Source of the DNA: Spirometra erinaceieuropaei
Lineage: Eukaryota; Platyhelminthes; Cestoda; Diphyllobothriidea; Diphyllobothriidae
Assembly: GCA_902702965.1 (NCBI GenBank)
Contig: CACRXP010000047.1
Location: 1,840,716 to 1,904,715 of the forward strand
Length of the DNA: 64,000 bases
Reading direction: 5' to 3'
Part shown: positions 11,735 through 22,968 of the stretch, piece by piece
How the letters are laid out: every line of letters begins with the position of its first letter
Position numbering within the stretch: position 1 is the first letter of the stretch
Made by a program: the position numbers and the translations under genes
The notes under the pieces: model-generated
Databases searched by the model: none
What the model was told of the DNA's origin: nothing
What the model saw: the letters and a program-made list of their open reading frames with translations, nothing else

Positions 11735-12125
11735 ATCCGGTTTTGAAATTATTATTGCTGGCCGTCAGTCTGTTACACTCAACCGCAGGTTTGGATAACC
11801 TTGGATTCGGGCTCAAGCCCCTTGAGCACTGGGAGTTTGTATGTCTAAGGAAACCGACCCATTGTCCTATCGATAGTAATCGGGACAATTAATTATGATG
11901 GGGAGAAGTTCACCGACTAATTTGCGGGAGGTTAGTGTCTACGAACACAACCGACAGAACAAAGAGTCAGCGGCACTGAGCTTGTAGACACCCAGTGAGC
12001 AAATAGTTGCGGTTCGAATCCCAGGCCATCTGAACATGGGGCTGAGAGCGGCTGGATATCGACTGCTAAAAAGCCAAAAATGGCTATCAAAATCCCTCTT
12101 GTTCTTGTCGATATCTCGTCCTTCA
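11735..12125. mobile_element. tRNA-derived SINE family A, degenerate head-to-head pair
   Basis: The right unit (plus, about 11950-12125) has the leader ACAACCGACAGAACAA, a perfect box B GGTTCGAATCC at 12011-12021 and the tail block TGCTAAAAAGCCAAAAATGG. The left unit (minus, about 11735-11865) keeps a box B-like GGCTTGAGCC, a decayed tail hairpin and the leader ATAGGACAATGGG in reverse complement. Their 5' ends face each other across about 90 bp. Confidence 0.6.
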
Positions 12126-12715
12126 CGATATCTCTCTAAGGATGAACTAGAGTTTAATACAGAAAGCAATAAAAATAAATAAAAAAGGCAATGTGATTTA
12201 ACCAATTCAGTTGTCATGGAGGTCTTTCCAGCTGTCATCTGGTTTTGCTAATTCATGTTAGAATTTGTATGAAATATTAAAGCCGTTAAGGTCAGACACG
12301 TTAAATCGGCATCAAAGCAGAACGGGATCTTGTAAGAAATGTGAATAAATCGAAGGAGGACGTATAACGTGACCAAGAGCTTGCGCTAAGTCAATTGGAA
12401 TGGGTGCCCTCTGATTCGGATTGGAAGGCTTGGGCTGACGAAGGATCGGCACTGATAGTTTAGTTCCCGTAAGGGCTAGGCCAACCGAATCACATCATCC
12501 AACTGCCTGCACAGTCCCGGTTTGTTTATCTGAACTGAGAGGAAGAGGGGGCACACCATCGAAAATGGTGCTCTAAATGACAGCATTTTATCTATTTCAT
12601 TACTAATGTCCAAACGATGATTTGTGGATGAGCTTCTCAACACACTGCTTGCTGCTCTATCGGTATCCACTTAGACAGGTATTCACCTGACTGAGTGATT
12701 GACCGTACCTACATA
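12126..12715. other. Unannotated sequence
   Basis: No gene or recognised repeat between the SINE pair and the LINE2 remnant. Confidence 0.4.
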
Positions 12716-13775
12716 CACGTATCTGGTACGGCTGCGATCATGCCTAATCTAGACGGCCTCAATAATGTCCCGAACTGTATCTTTCGACGCGTGACGTTCT
12801 ACTGCAGCGTATCCGGACAGTTAAACCCATTCTCTTTGCCAGCGACGGGGACCGCCACAGGGATTCACGATAAACGGAATCGACCGCAGTAGCGAATTCA
12901 ACAAAGCAGACGGCCGTCGGTTGTTGGTATTTACGGCGGAATTCGAGAATGCGTCTCAATGTGAGTACCTGGTCCGCACATCCTCGTCCAGCACAAACTC
13001 AGGCTTGGTTGGACCTCGTCCTTGAGTCACGCACAGCCTGGAATCACCTGAGTAGGACAATAGCGAAGCTCTTCGCAGCATCGTTGATGAGGCTTGTGCT
13101 GCGGTAGTTCTTGCATCTCGTCTTATCTCCCTTCTTGAGGCTAGGCACAAGGATGTCTCAAACCCCTGTCATCAGGAGCAAGTTCGTCTCTCCACAATTT
13201 TTACATCACCTCATGGAGATAGAGCGTCAGAATTAAGGCGCAAGACTCGTGGATTTCAGAACAAATACTGTTTTCTCCGGGTGCTTTGCCGTTGAGTAGC
13301 TTTCGTATGGCATCGACGACTCCTCCTTCAGAGAGGGAGGGCACGCATGGCACCACATAGTTTGGAGAGGGAAGAAACTCCGCCCCGATTAGTCCTCAAT
13401 AAAGTCCCCGTTGTCATCGCGAACAAAGTCGTCCAGTGTCAAAGGCTTACCACTAACGTGGCAGATAAGTTAGTATATTTTCCGAATGTTGCCAGCGTTC
13501 GAGGCCTGCTTCATGGAGTTTGATGTTTCAGCCCAATATTGCGTCCGGCCACCCTTAGCCGACTTTGCCGTCATTTTCCGCAGTTGGCGGAAGAAATCGT
13601 CATTACGGGAACTGGATTGAGCCGTCTGAGCAGACAACTACAGGGTAAGTAGGGCGTTCTCGGACGTTCTTTTTTACAATGCAAGCGACGGTTTGAGTTG
13701 TATTTGTAGACTCATCCAAACTTAAAGCCTTATCGTCGGGAAACATTGGCGTTCACAAAAAAGATCTGTGATTAA
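12716..13775 (-). pseudogene. RTE-like non-LTR retrotransposon (LINE2), 5'-truncated and internally deleted
   Basis: Minus-strand reading gives, in order: a linker region (FFRQLRKMTAKSAKGGRTQYW at 13.5-13.6 kb), LTLDDFVRDDNGDF, the RT-entry motif KAPGEN (about 13.28 kb), FAIVLLRR-like and RTRPNQA (13.0-13.1 kb), and a worn motif A (FVEFATAVDSVYRESLW, about 12.9 kb). Sequence then jumps directly to the 3'-terminal segment also seen at 41.77 kb (GGCTGCGATCATGCC), so about 1 kb covering RT motifs B-C and the thumb is missing. Stops and frameshifts are frequent. It matches the better-preserved relative at 41.8-43.1 kb. It once copied its RNA into DNA; this copy cannot. Confidence 0.8.
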
Positions 13776-13991
13776 TATGGTCTCGCTCGGTTGGAGGGCT
13801 GTCTCTAATGATGTATATCTTAAAAAGTGTTTTACTGAGCTACTTTACTGGCAAATATGTCCATCCTCCCACGTTGTTACAACATAAAATCAAGAGGAAA
13901 TGCAAGCATTTCTCTCCTTATTCACTGTACTTAAATGCATTTATAACTTTTTTCACAAACGATCAAAGTACATTCTCCTATTTTCGCGACG

Positions 13992-14467
13992 TACCATACT
14001 TGACGGCGCAAGTACTAGCTAAAAACCTAGGAACGTGTTTTGCCGCTGTTGTTGTACCATTGCATGACACATCTGCGAGAGGTTGGCTCATCAGCGGGCC
14101 CCCTAGCGTCCCCCGTGGGCTTTCCGATAAATACTGCAGACTGGAAATTGTATCTTTAAACTCTCCTCAGAAATTAGTCGCTACTGTGGAGTAAGCCAGT
14201 CTATTTTAGACTTATAGGCTCGGGCTGAAATATGAAATAAATATTTGAGCTGAAGCCCATCAGCCAGAGATGAGTAACCGCGTAATGTTCATAAACTGCC
14301 AGAAGTACATATATAGATTGCACGATATACCATACTTGAGATCCCAGGAGAATGGTGGGGGACTCACTAATGAGCTGAACCTCTCGCATCTGTGCCATAC
14401 ATTGGCAGAATGTCGACAAAACACGTGTCTGGGCTTGTAGCTGGCACCTATGCTGTCAAATATGGTA
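13992..14467. mobile_element. Short palindromic element (family P), TACCATA ends
   Basis: The left arm (about 13992-14115) and right arm (about 14335-14467) are reverse complements with moderate divergence. The ends are TACCATACTTGACGGC and the reverse of TACCATATTTGACAGC; inside, both arms carry an ACGTGTTTTGYCG block and TGCGAGAGGTT. Two related single arms lie at 60.70-60.82 and 61.03-61.15 kb. No ORF of note is inside; the 128-codon ORF at 13808-14194 runs out of it and looks fortuitous. This is consistent with a foldback or MITE-type DNA element. I cannot identify the superfamily. Confidence 0.65.
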
Positions 14468-14473
14468 TTTAGT

Positions 14474-15920
14474 GTGAATTATGAATATGCTACTAGCTGT
14501 CTGCTGGGAGTTTATGAATAATACTAGGTTTGTCCGCTATTGCTGATTGATTCGGCCTGAATTTTCACATAAATTTCAATCTGAGCCTGTAGGCCGTAAA
14601 CAGACTGATTTACTGGAAGTTAGCAATTTATTCCTGGAAAAATTAAGCAGTTGCAATTTTGTCTTTTTTATGACCATTTTTGCTATATTTTCCTATTGCT
14701 AGACCACGTACTAAGATTAGAATCGGACAGGCGATTTGTGATACAAATGATAAAGTATTGTTTAGGGGTTGACTCTGTGCTCGGCTGTTTTCTAAATTAC
14801 GTTTTAGTGGAAGTCAAACCATGAAAAAATGTATCTTAACTGACTCTAACAGATTGACACTACCGTTTGGTAGTTTTGCGGTTACCCTGAAAACAGCATG
14901 TGCACAAAAAATGTCGAGCGTGTTTTGATTCTTATTATTATTGCTCATAAGGCAAAATATGAGGCACATTTCCAAATAAGGATTTTAAAGGAACTAGTAT
15001 TTCGCCTTTTAAAACCAATGTGCTTACTTTCACCACTTCTTGTCTGCATTGTGCGAATGTAGAAATCACATGCCAGTTTGGAAAAGTTGTTTTTCAGTAC
15101 TCTTTCTTGGTCAAATTGGCCTCCTCTACCAGAAAAACATACTAATGTGCATATGCAATCTAGGACACTTGTTAATACAGGACACTTTTTCGGCCAAACA
15201 GAGTAGGCCTTTGGTATAACAACTTAGAATCAGAGTCCGTAATGAAATAAATCCCTCCCTGAACGCGCCAAGCTAATAAATGTAGTACACATCTACAAAG
15301 CCGGATTTCGGCCATCACGTTTTCCATAGCTTATTTTTCCACTCTAAGGCGGTCTAAGACGATGTAATTTTCAGGTGAATTTCGCCAAATACCTGTTGAT
15401 TTTTAGGATGCCTATGAGAGAATTGAGTTTCCCCTCCATGGCGTCAGTTGGAAGACGAAAAATAATTTTCATATAAATGTGCATCTGGATAGACCAGCCG
15501 GATCTCTTGGGCATGCGAGTATTGCAGAAATAGATTTGTGGTTTTACTTGTTTAATCCTGAACTTGCTCTACGTACATATAGATACGTTATTTGCGAAAA
15601 GTAGGAAAATTTATTGGGTTACCTTCCGACGCTTGCATCCTAGGTCGTCGTCAGACGTTGATTAAGTGTGCTAAAACAATTAACGTTTCAAACCTGTTCG
15701 AAAAATCGATATTTGTTCGGCGTTTGCGCGTCATTATAGATTGATTGCTCCTCGTTTCTTTTAATTTTCCAGACATATTTACATAGGGCCTCTAACTCAC
15801 TGTGCCAATTGATGCATGAATCATCCGAATGCATGGCTTCGAAAGACTCTCAGCAGACGCCGGAAATGCGAACGCTGTCCGATGCGGAAGTGCCCCCAAT
15901 ACACACGATAGCTTGACTGT
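14474..15920. other. Unannotated sequence
   Basis: AT-rich sequence without recognised genes or repeats. Confidence 0.4.
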
Positions 15921-15924
15921 CGGT

Positions 15925-16372
15925 TTTGCTGATGTCCACCGTTTGCTCCGCAGCAAGGGTAGAGCGCAGACGGTGACTTGCGTGTGAATTAGTTTATATC
16001 GATACTATATTTGAACTGCATCTGCCGCACACTGTCTTCCTCTCAACCTGGGTCTGGTGTCAAGACAGAGTCAAGATGACTAGCGGCGGGGAAGGACGCA
16101 GGTGGTTAGGATGGCGTAAACCCGTACCTAGGCGTGTCGTCACACCCCCTGGTTCACAACAAACATTTGACCAGAATGTTAACCTACAACAACGACAACG
16201 TCATATAACCAACAACCTACAACAACTGGGTCCGGTCACCGCACCCAGTTTGCATTTGTTATGGGTGCGTATTCCAGATAACGCCTACCAGAATCCGGTG
16301 TGGCGCCCGTTTTGGTCCAGCACATTTACTGCGTGGCCCGTTTGGGGGGCCCGGTATCTAGTGTATGCATGA
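15925..16372 (-). mobile_element. LINE1 3'-UTR remnant
   Basis: Matches the 3' UTR of the 22.6-28.3 kb LINE in reverse complement: GACGGTGACTTGCG, GGTGTCAAGACAGAGTCAAG, CACACCCCCTGGTTCACAAC and TTGTTATGGGTGCG (the last also in the 28.6 kb copy). Only the 3' part is present, as expected for a 5'-truncated insertion. The 98-codon ORF at 16076-16372 is antisense to it and is not a gene. Confidence 0.7.
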
Positions 16373-16602
16373 CCACATGGGACAGACGGTCTCTCCTCTA
16401 AACTGCCAGTTCATGCTCGTTTGGAGGCGGATATTCCTGTTCAACCACTTTATACGGCATCGTAAGGACCGCACGGAATCTTGTAATCGGCTTCCTCCTT
16501 ACCAAGATGGGTTTGAGGGACAATCCGAAACGTCAAGCCAATGAAGTTCTTATTACAGTAATCGCATCTTCGTCTACTGAACTGCTTCCTGACACTCGTC
16601 TA

Positions 16603-17094
16603 TTCGCTTTCTTCAGCAAAAGAATGAGTGTTTTAGGCATGTTTCCCGTGAAATATAATCGACAGGGCAACGGATTCGTGGCTCACTGGTTAGAGGCGTG
16701 GACTTCTAACAAACTGGTCGCGAGTTTGAACCTCGGGTGTGTCACACTTCGGGGTTGGGTAAGACTGGCTGACAACGGCCAATAAGCCAGAAATGACCAT
16801 CCCAGTTTCACTTGTCTTTGTGGGTAATATCATTCTACATACAATGGAATTTTCAAGGACTTCAAAAATCAACAAAATGTTCCTGCTACTTAAATGGACA
16901 TTTTTGTAGACTATAGGTTTTTCATGCAGCCAGAAAGACGTTCGTTTGAAAGCCAGCATGCTGATATACTCGAATTTTTATAGAATTATGCTATAAAATG
17001 ATTAGTTTTCCAACCCTACTTAATTAATCTTTTCGAAACAGAAAAGCATTTCGGAATTTCGGTTGACATTTCATGGGTTAGCCCACCTACTGTA
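16603..17094. mobile_element. Long-TIR MITE, subfamily A, copy 4 (right half, with SINE insertion)
   Basis: The right arm ends GGGTTAGCCCACCTACTG-TA at 17094. MITE sequence is recognisable from about 16603 (AGCAAAAGAATGAG, CCGTGAAATATAAT). It is interrupted at about 16662-16838 by a plus-strand SINE and resumes with TCAAGGACTTCAAAAATC. The left half is missing. Confidence 0.75.
16664..16838 (+). mobile_element. tRNA-derived SINE family A
   Basis: Box A-like GTGGCTCACTGGTTAGAGG (about 16678-16696), box B-like GAGTTTGAACCTC (about 16732-16744), then GGGGTTGGGTAAGACTGGC and the tail hairpin block CCAATAAGCCAGAAATG, ending in GGTAATATC. It inserted into the MITE copy that surrounds it. Confidence 0.8.
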
Positions 17095-17104
17095 TGCTAA
17101 ATGC

Positions 17105-17700
17105 GATTACCGACAAAGATACGGAAGACTGGATTGTGTATTTCTCGTCAGCCATCCTTACACAACCTCGGGTTAGGGACATCTAAGGTTTGAACTCGCG
17201 TCTTTTCGGCTATTATATATTCGTGAATCTCATGCTCTAACTACTGAGCCCCTGGCTCGTTTCGTATCAATCGCGATCGTGAATATTAAGCAGTTTGGGG
17301 ATGCGTTCACAGGCCAAGTTACGGAACATGCTCGTCAAACTGTGTTTTGATATTCGACCTCTGTCTTCATCGATTTTTTTACCTGCCTTTATTACTACTC
17401 GCTATACAACTGTCTGCGGGGCTTGAGAGCGACCTTAAAATCACCAATGGACGAGCAGGTCCTGTAACCCGATCGGCAACCGAATTTTCAACTTAGATAA
17501 TATTCAAGGTCGCAGTCTAGAGGACAGTGAGCCCTTGGTTCAATTTTTAGAGCCTTGAATTTAAAAACGCTCAGTAGCCGAAAGAACGCAGGTTCGAACC
17601 TCAGATGCTCTCAAACGTGGGGGTGGGTAGGTCTGACTGATGACGGCCAATAGGCTAGAAATGACCATCTCAGTCTCCCTCGCCTTTGCTGGCAATCTGC
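17105..17700. mobile_element. tRNA-derived SINE family A, head-to-head pair
   Basis: The left unit (minus, 17105-17270) has a box B-like GCGAGTTCAAACC and a box A-like GGCTCAGTAGTTAGAGC in reverse complement. The right unit (plus, 17525-17700) has GGTTCGAACC at 17591-17600 and the tail CTGATGACGGCCAATAGGC. Between them, CCAAGTTACGGAACATGCTCG (17.31 kb) and CGAGCAGGTCCTGTAACCC (17.45 kb) are themselves an inverted pair, so the whole 600 bp can fold on itself. Confidence 0.75.
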
Positions 17701-17705
17701 TTCTG

Positions 17706-19774
17706 TAAATATAAAGCTTTTCTTGAATGACACAATATTTCAGCTTGTCTGGCTAGGTACTACAATCAGAGTTTCACTACTTGACGTTTGGTTTGAAAGT
17801 CTTGAGGCTTCATGAATTCAGGAATACCTGTTTCCTTCAGAAAATTACTTTCGCTCAAGTGTATATAAAAATGGAATGTCTCATGTCTACGCCGGGCCAA
17901 ACATATTGTACTAAGAGCTACATGCCTTAAATATGCCATCCTTAGTATAAACAACAAGTAAAATGAAGGAGATAATATAAAAGAACCGAACCATCATAAC
18001 ATGTTTTCTGATATCTTTGAGGATGCCGCGAGTTTTAGAAACTCCCAGCCAAGTTCGGACGCTTTTAGAAAGAGACTTTTAAACTCATCTAATCTGTTTA
18101 TGGATGATGATTCGTTCTCCACTGTAACGAACCATTCCGAGAAATAAAGTGACTAGCAATTTCAGTTTCATTCTCAGAATTTTCCTACGCGTGGAGATAC
18201 TCCAGCAGATGTGAATCAAAATGAACAGAGGAAGGCATAAATTCTCATTATTTCACTCGATATCAAAAAATTAGATCATTGAAATTAACTCAGCAGCAAC
18301 CAATTGTTCAGCTGAATGCCGTTTGGCGGAAAATGAGTCACCAGATTGCGTAGGGACTGCCGTTCAAACCGGAAGGGAATACGGTAAGCAGATAGACCGA
18401 GAGGAGTGTCACCGTGCAGGAGAACAACGACGCCCTAACCAAAGGCGAGTAACTTTCGCCTAGATTTTGACTACTGACGAGGAAATAACGCCCACTGCGA
18501 ACGTGACTATTGGCTTTTGGACGTTCCGGCCGCCTTCACCTTCGATTGAGGTATTAACTGATCGGCTATTTCCAGGTTGCAATGAAGGCAAAAAAAGGAT
18601 TCACAGTACAGCCCAAAAAGCAACAAAATGACCGTTCTCTTTATCGGTATATGAGTGTAAACAGGAGGCCTTTCACAGGCGTACTGGTATTTGTGTGTTC
18701 AAACCTGATAGGCGGTCAGAGTTTCAAATTCTCGTTGTTAACTCGTGAACCTTGAGGAGGAACCAACTGCAATATCTTGTACACTCACGAGTTTAGAGAT
18801 TGCAACGCATAGCGGGCTTTTTCTTGTCAAGCAAAGCCCATCCTAAATAAATGGACTAAGCATAACCTGCACGCCATTCAGTTAAATCTATGAACACATA
18901 CTACTCAGCGCATTGCGATATACCAAGAACCGCAAAGACCACCATCTCGTACGACGGTTGATCATACGCCTAAAAGAGTTAGAAGGTTGAATAATAAAAT
19001 ATATACTCCTCTTCCCCCTCCTCCTCCTCCTCCTCCTCCTCCTCATCTCCCCTCATCCTCCTCCTTCGTAAGTCAGGCATCAGGCGATGACTGGCCCGTC
19101 GTCCCCAAGACCGTTTTCCGTTTCCATATCTGGTTCGCTGGCGTTAGGCAGGAAAATTTTTTACGGCGTCATCCACTAGCAGAAAATTCGGAGGAAACGC
19201 TTAGATCACAGCCCACCGCCAAATACTTGCGTGGGATCGTCCTGAATTCGGCGACGGAGGCGTTCATCTATCCATATGGTACACTAGCCTAATCATCTAG
19301 TCAACTGACGTTAGACATTTTTCCTGTCATAGTAACACATTTGGAGATTGTCATCGAGTAGTGGAGACCTATTTGAGGATCAGTGTCCAGCCTGACCTAT
19401 AACTTCACCTACATTTCGCAATCAGACTTCACTGACTGTTGCTCTACTGTCCAATACCTGTGTACGGCATGGGTGATCCGCAGGTAGGCTACCAAATGGG
19501 CCTCTTTGACTTGGTGCTTACCCTTGACCGGGAGAATAGTGAGCCAGTGGAAGTCGACATGCCTTGTGAGGTCTGAAGCAATTTTTTTCACACAGACGAA
19601 ACACGCGTATATTCGCCTTTGCTTCTGTAAATAATAGTCCTTTATGTCACGGTATCCGCTGCTCTAGCACGTCGTACACAGGCCTCTTTTTTCATCCTTT
19701 CTGTGCCTCAAATCTATTCCACCAAACTGTCAACGGGTGCTCTTCAAAGTTCTGCCTCCGCTGTCTATTGTATC
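17706..19774. other. Unannotated sequence
   Basis: No gene recognised. The only clear feature is the CT-rich microsatellite at about 19 kb; the 101-codon ORF at 18987-19292 starts inside that microsatellite. Confidence 0.4.
19008..19064. repeat. (TCC/CTC)n microsatellite
   Basis: Uninterrupted CTC units followed by imperfect TCC/CAT units. Confidence 0.95.
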
Positions 19775-21373
19775 CACAGTAGCTCTGCTATCTCAGGAAG
19801 TATTGACCGAAATTCCAAATTACGTTTTTATTTCTAAAAGATTAATGAAATAGGGTTCATGCTGACCCCGTTGTGAAAAGCTCCGCGCCTCGGTGGGATT
19901 CGAACTCATGACAGCAAGGGGAAGGATTTCGTACAGCTAATGCTCTAGCCGCCTGAGTTACGTGAGTTTAATTTCATTTGTTTCACGTTTACCCGCCCAG
20001 CACACTGTAACGTCTAAAATTCACTAAATCTGATGCAGTAAGCTGACTGCCCAAACAGAAATTTCTAAGTACTCCACATAGAATCCACCAGATGACTACC
20101 AGGTTCACGTAATTCATAGATGTTTTGGCAGATTTGGATAATTAATATTGCCTCAACTGTAAAAGATTCGGCGCCCCGGTGAGATACGAACCCAAGAAAG
20201 CAAGAGCAAAGCTCTAGTATAGTAGGAAATTCTGCTTGGGCAGTCAGCTTACTGGTTAAGATCTGGTGGATTCCAGATGTTGTAGTGTGCTGGGTAGGCA
20301 ACTTGACCCAAATGGAATTATACTCACGTCTTCCGGTGGAGCCTCGCAGCTCAGGTGGCTAGAACGTTGGTTGTACTAGATCCTTCCCCTTGCTATCAAA
20401 GTTTCGAATGTCACCGAGGCGTCGAGTTTTCCACAGTTGGATCACTGTGAATTATTTAGTCTGCCAAAACATCTATTAAATAGGGTTGTCATAGTAATTG
20501 TCTTGTCTCATTATGTAAAGATGTTTCAGTTAATTCAGGATGTCGGCTTTCGAAATAACCACATATCGACCTTTGGATACAATACATTCCGCAAAATAAG
20601 TACGTAAACGGCCTGAATATTCCACGTTGATTTCTAATACCCATATGAATTAAAATATACTTCATAGAAGACATGCGTAAAATATCCTTTCTTTAACTCT
20701 TTCGGTGGAAAATTACTCTTTCTTTAAATTTTTCGTTGGGTGAAGTAGTTTCCTTTTATTTTAAATAATATTACCAATTCTCGAGTAAGTTGGATCTGGG
20801 CCTACCGTTACACTTGCAAATTTCGTACTTTCCATGCGAGAAAAATCACCAATGTTTATACACTAATAAGAAGAATTCATATAGGGCTAAGATACGTTTG
20901 TCATGGAGATAAGCCATGTTGTCCACTTTGTTAACTGCATCAGTAAGTGTCCTATTGAGATGCTGCGTAGACACTTCACAGTCTTAAAAATCTCAAAATT
21001 AGAAACTTTTCAAAAACTGAAAAATGATATTTCTTCAAGTGCCACATTTCAAGAAGACGTAATTTACAATCGAGTGAGTAAAAGGAAGATTACGTTTGCA
21101 AGTGTTTCCTATAAAATGTGTTTGAATCTGCAGGGATATCAAAAACCGATAGGGAGAGTGTGTGATACCTAAGTAGTCATTGCTTGTGGACTTTATTCGT
21201 TGCGAGCCGTCGATAAGAAGCTCATTCAAAGGCCGACACCCTGACAAGGTTGAAACATTCTGGCATTGCACAGCACGATAATTAACGCAACAATCCTACC
21301 TAGACAGTCGTCTTGAATTAAAAATGCATTTTGGAATCTCAGTCCAGATTTCACGAGATAGAACAACACTGTA
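19775..21373. mobile_element. Long-TIR MITE, diverged copy 5, split by a palindromic tRNA-like insert
   Basis: Starts CAGTAGCTCTGCTATCTC at 19777 and continues as GACCGAAATTCC to AATGAAATAGGGTT (about 19860). After an insert of about 600 bp it resumes with TATTAAATAGGGTTGTC (20472) and ends ACAACACTG-TA at 21373. The repeated TAAATAGGGTT-like sequence on both sides of the insert is a probable target duplication. The arms are the most diverged of the near-complete copies. Confidence 0.7.
19866..20465. mobile_element. Palindromic element built from a second tRNA-like unit (SINE B), head-to-head
   Basis: The left arm (about 19872-20100) and right arm (about 20225-20455) are reverse complements. 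The right arm reads outward as GCAGCTCAGGTGGCTAGAACG (box A-like, about 20343), TTTCGAATGTCACC (box B-like, about 20403), CGAGGCGTCGAG. The left arm has GAGTTCGAATCCCACCGAGG in reverse complement. Inner blocks CCCAGCACACT and GTAAGCTGACTGCCCAA pair across the centre. The two promoters point away from each other. The tRNA-like sequence differs from SINE A. Confidence 0.7.
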
Positions 21374-22590
21374 CTTAACTTTACAGTGACTTAGAATCCT
21401 GTTTGTCAGAAAAAGGTGACAGGCGGAATTCGTTCGTAAGGTCGGTTGCGTTTTTCTCAACTCACCGCGTCCTAGAAGCCGCAGGTGCAAACAGAATTCA
21501 TAATTCAGGCGGCGCAAACGAAACAGCTCTAAACGACGCAGGTATTGTTTTTGAACAAAAGAATGTAGTTTTGAGATGAGGCGTACTAACGGCAGTCCAT
21601 TTGATAATTTAGAAAACGACTGCACTGCCTAACGAACCCATGATCATAACCAAGCGGCATTTTATATAAGACAGTGTAACATTCCCCTTTGAACATTCCG
21701 GTTATATTGAAAAGTAGAAATATAATTTAAAGCACAAGGGGGCAGTTTGTTTTTGAAAGAATCCAACACCTCACATCCGAACTTTAGCATTTAGTCATTG
21801 GAGAATTCTAGGAGCTTAAAACCATCAGAAACTGCGATCAGTTTGTTTTTCAACCGAAAAAAACACGCCGTCTTAGTGAGTGCTGGAAAATAACGCATTA
21901 GGGCGCATACAAAAAACGTTTCTTTGAGCATACTGCTCATCGGTTACTAAAGCGAGAGGAACATCCTATTCGGAGTGAAGTTACCTTCTGATTACCACAA
22001 TTTGTCTTTAGCAAGAAAGAATCACATCTGCTTTTGAGTCAAGATGCGCAGAAAAATTGAACTCATGATTTGATTCCACATTTCCTTTTTCGAACATGAA
22101 ACGAGATTTGATGTTTAAGATTCATAAGACCTAGTTCATATTACCCGTCGTAGATTCTAACCAAACAAAGCAAGGGAATGGAATTAAAATTCAGGTGCCA
22201 CGCGAAATGCCTCATAATCCATTTCTGAGAGTTTTAATGGCAAAAAGTGACGTTCTTTGGTTCGTGATTATCAATTCGATTTTAAGAGGCTTAAGTATTC
22301 ACAGTAACTTTGATCCTTCAGATTTATCCCATCAAATTTTCAATTTAAATTTCTCGTTTCGGCTGCAAATTTCAGTGTATTCGTAAAGGAAGGTAATACC
22401 GTACAATTAGCCTTGTTTTTATTTTATGAATATCTATCGTGCTGTTTTTACACACAGATGGAATATTTGCTTTGAGGACAGATGATAACATCGACAGGCT
22501 TAACTACCTACATGATTTTTTAATGGACGAGATACATTCATCGAGCAGGTTACGGAACGTGCTCATTCCGCTGTGTCTTAGTGCTCAATC
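21374..22590. other. Unannotated sequence
   Basis: A 109-codon minus-strand ORF (21296-21625) has no recognised motif. A SINE-family module (GAGCAGGTTACGGAACGTGCTC) occurs at about 22545-22566, just before the LINE1 5' end. Confidence 0.4.
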
Positions 22591-22599
22591 AATTCGAGT

Positions 22600-22968
22600 C
22601 GCTCTCCACTACAACCCGAAGTCGTGGTCCCATAGTGGAGTTCGGCCGTGCCACAACGGCACATGGCAGCCCTATTCAGGGATGACACTGCCAGCCTCCA
22701 CGAGGGGAAGGGCCTAGAAAAGGTGGCGTAGACATTGCTGGGTACCACGCCGTCTCCAGGCTAGCCAGGGCCGCAGACGTCTAAACATGGTCGAAACAAT
22801 CAAAATCGAAACAACAACAATACCAATAACAACAACAACCATACTCATTCTCCTCATCCTACCTCTTCTTCCTCTACCTCCGTCTATTCTTCTGCCTATT
22901 CTTCTCCTTCGTCATCTTCTCCTCCATCTCCTTCCCGTCGCCCCACTCGTCGTCACCAGACTGGCAGG
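22600..22968 (+). promoter_or_regulatory. LINE1 5' UTR / leader
   Basis: Contains two stem-loops (22604-22640 and about 22648-22664), an ATG at 22787 in a different frame that opens a 61-codon ORF ending at the TGA (22970-22972), and a CT-rich stretch. The main coding frame is open from 22765, encoding an Asn- then Ser-rich stretch without any in-frame ATG before 22969. Confidence 0.55.

Noticed and set aside
13808..14194. 128-codon plus-strand ORF
   Set aside because: It ends inside a palindromic repeat and has no recognisable domain or start context.
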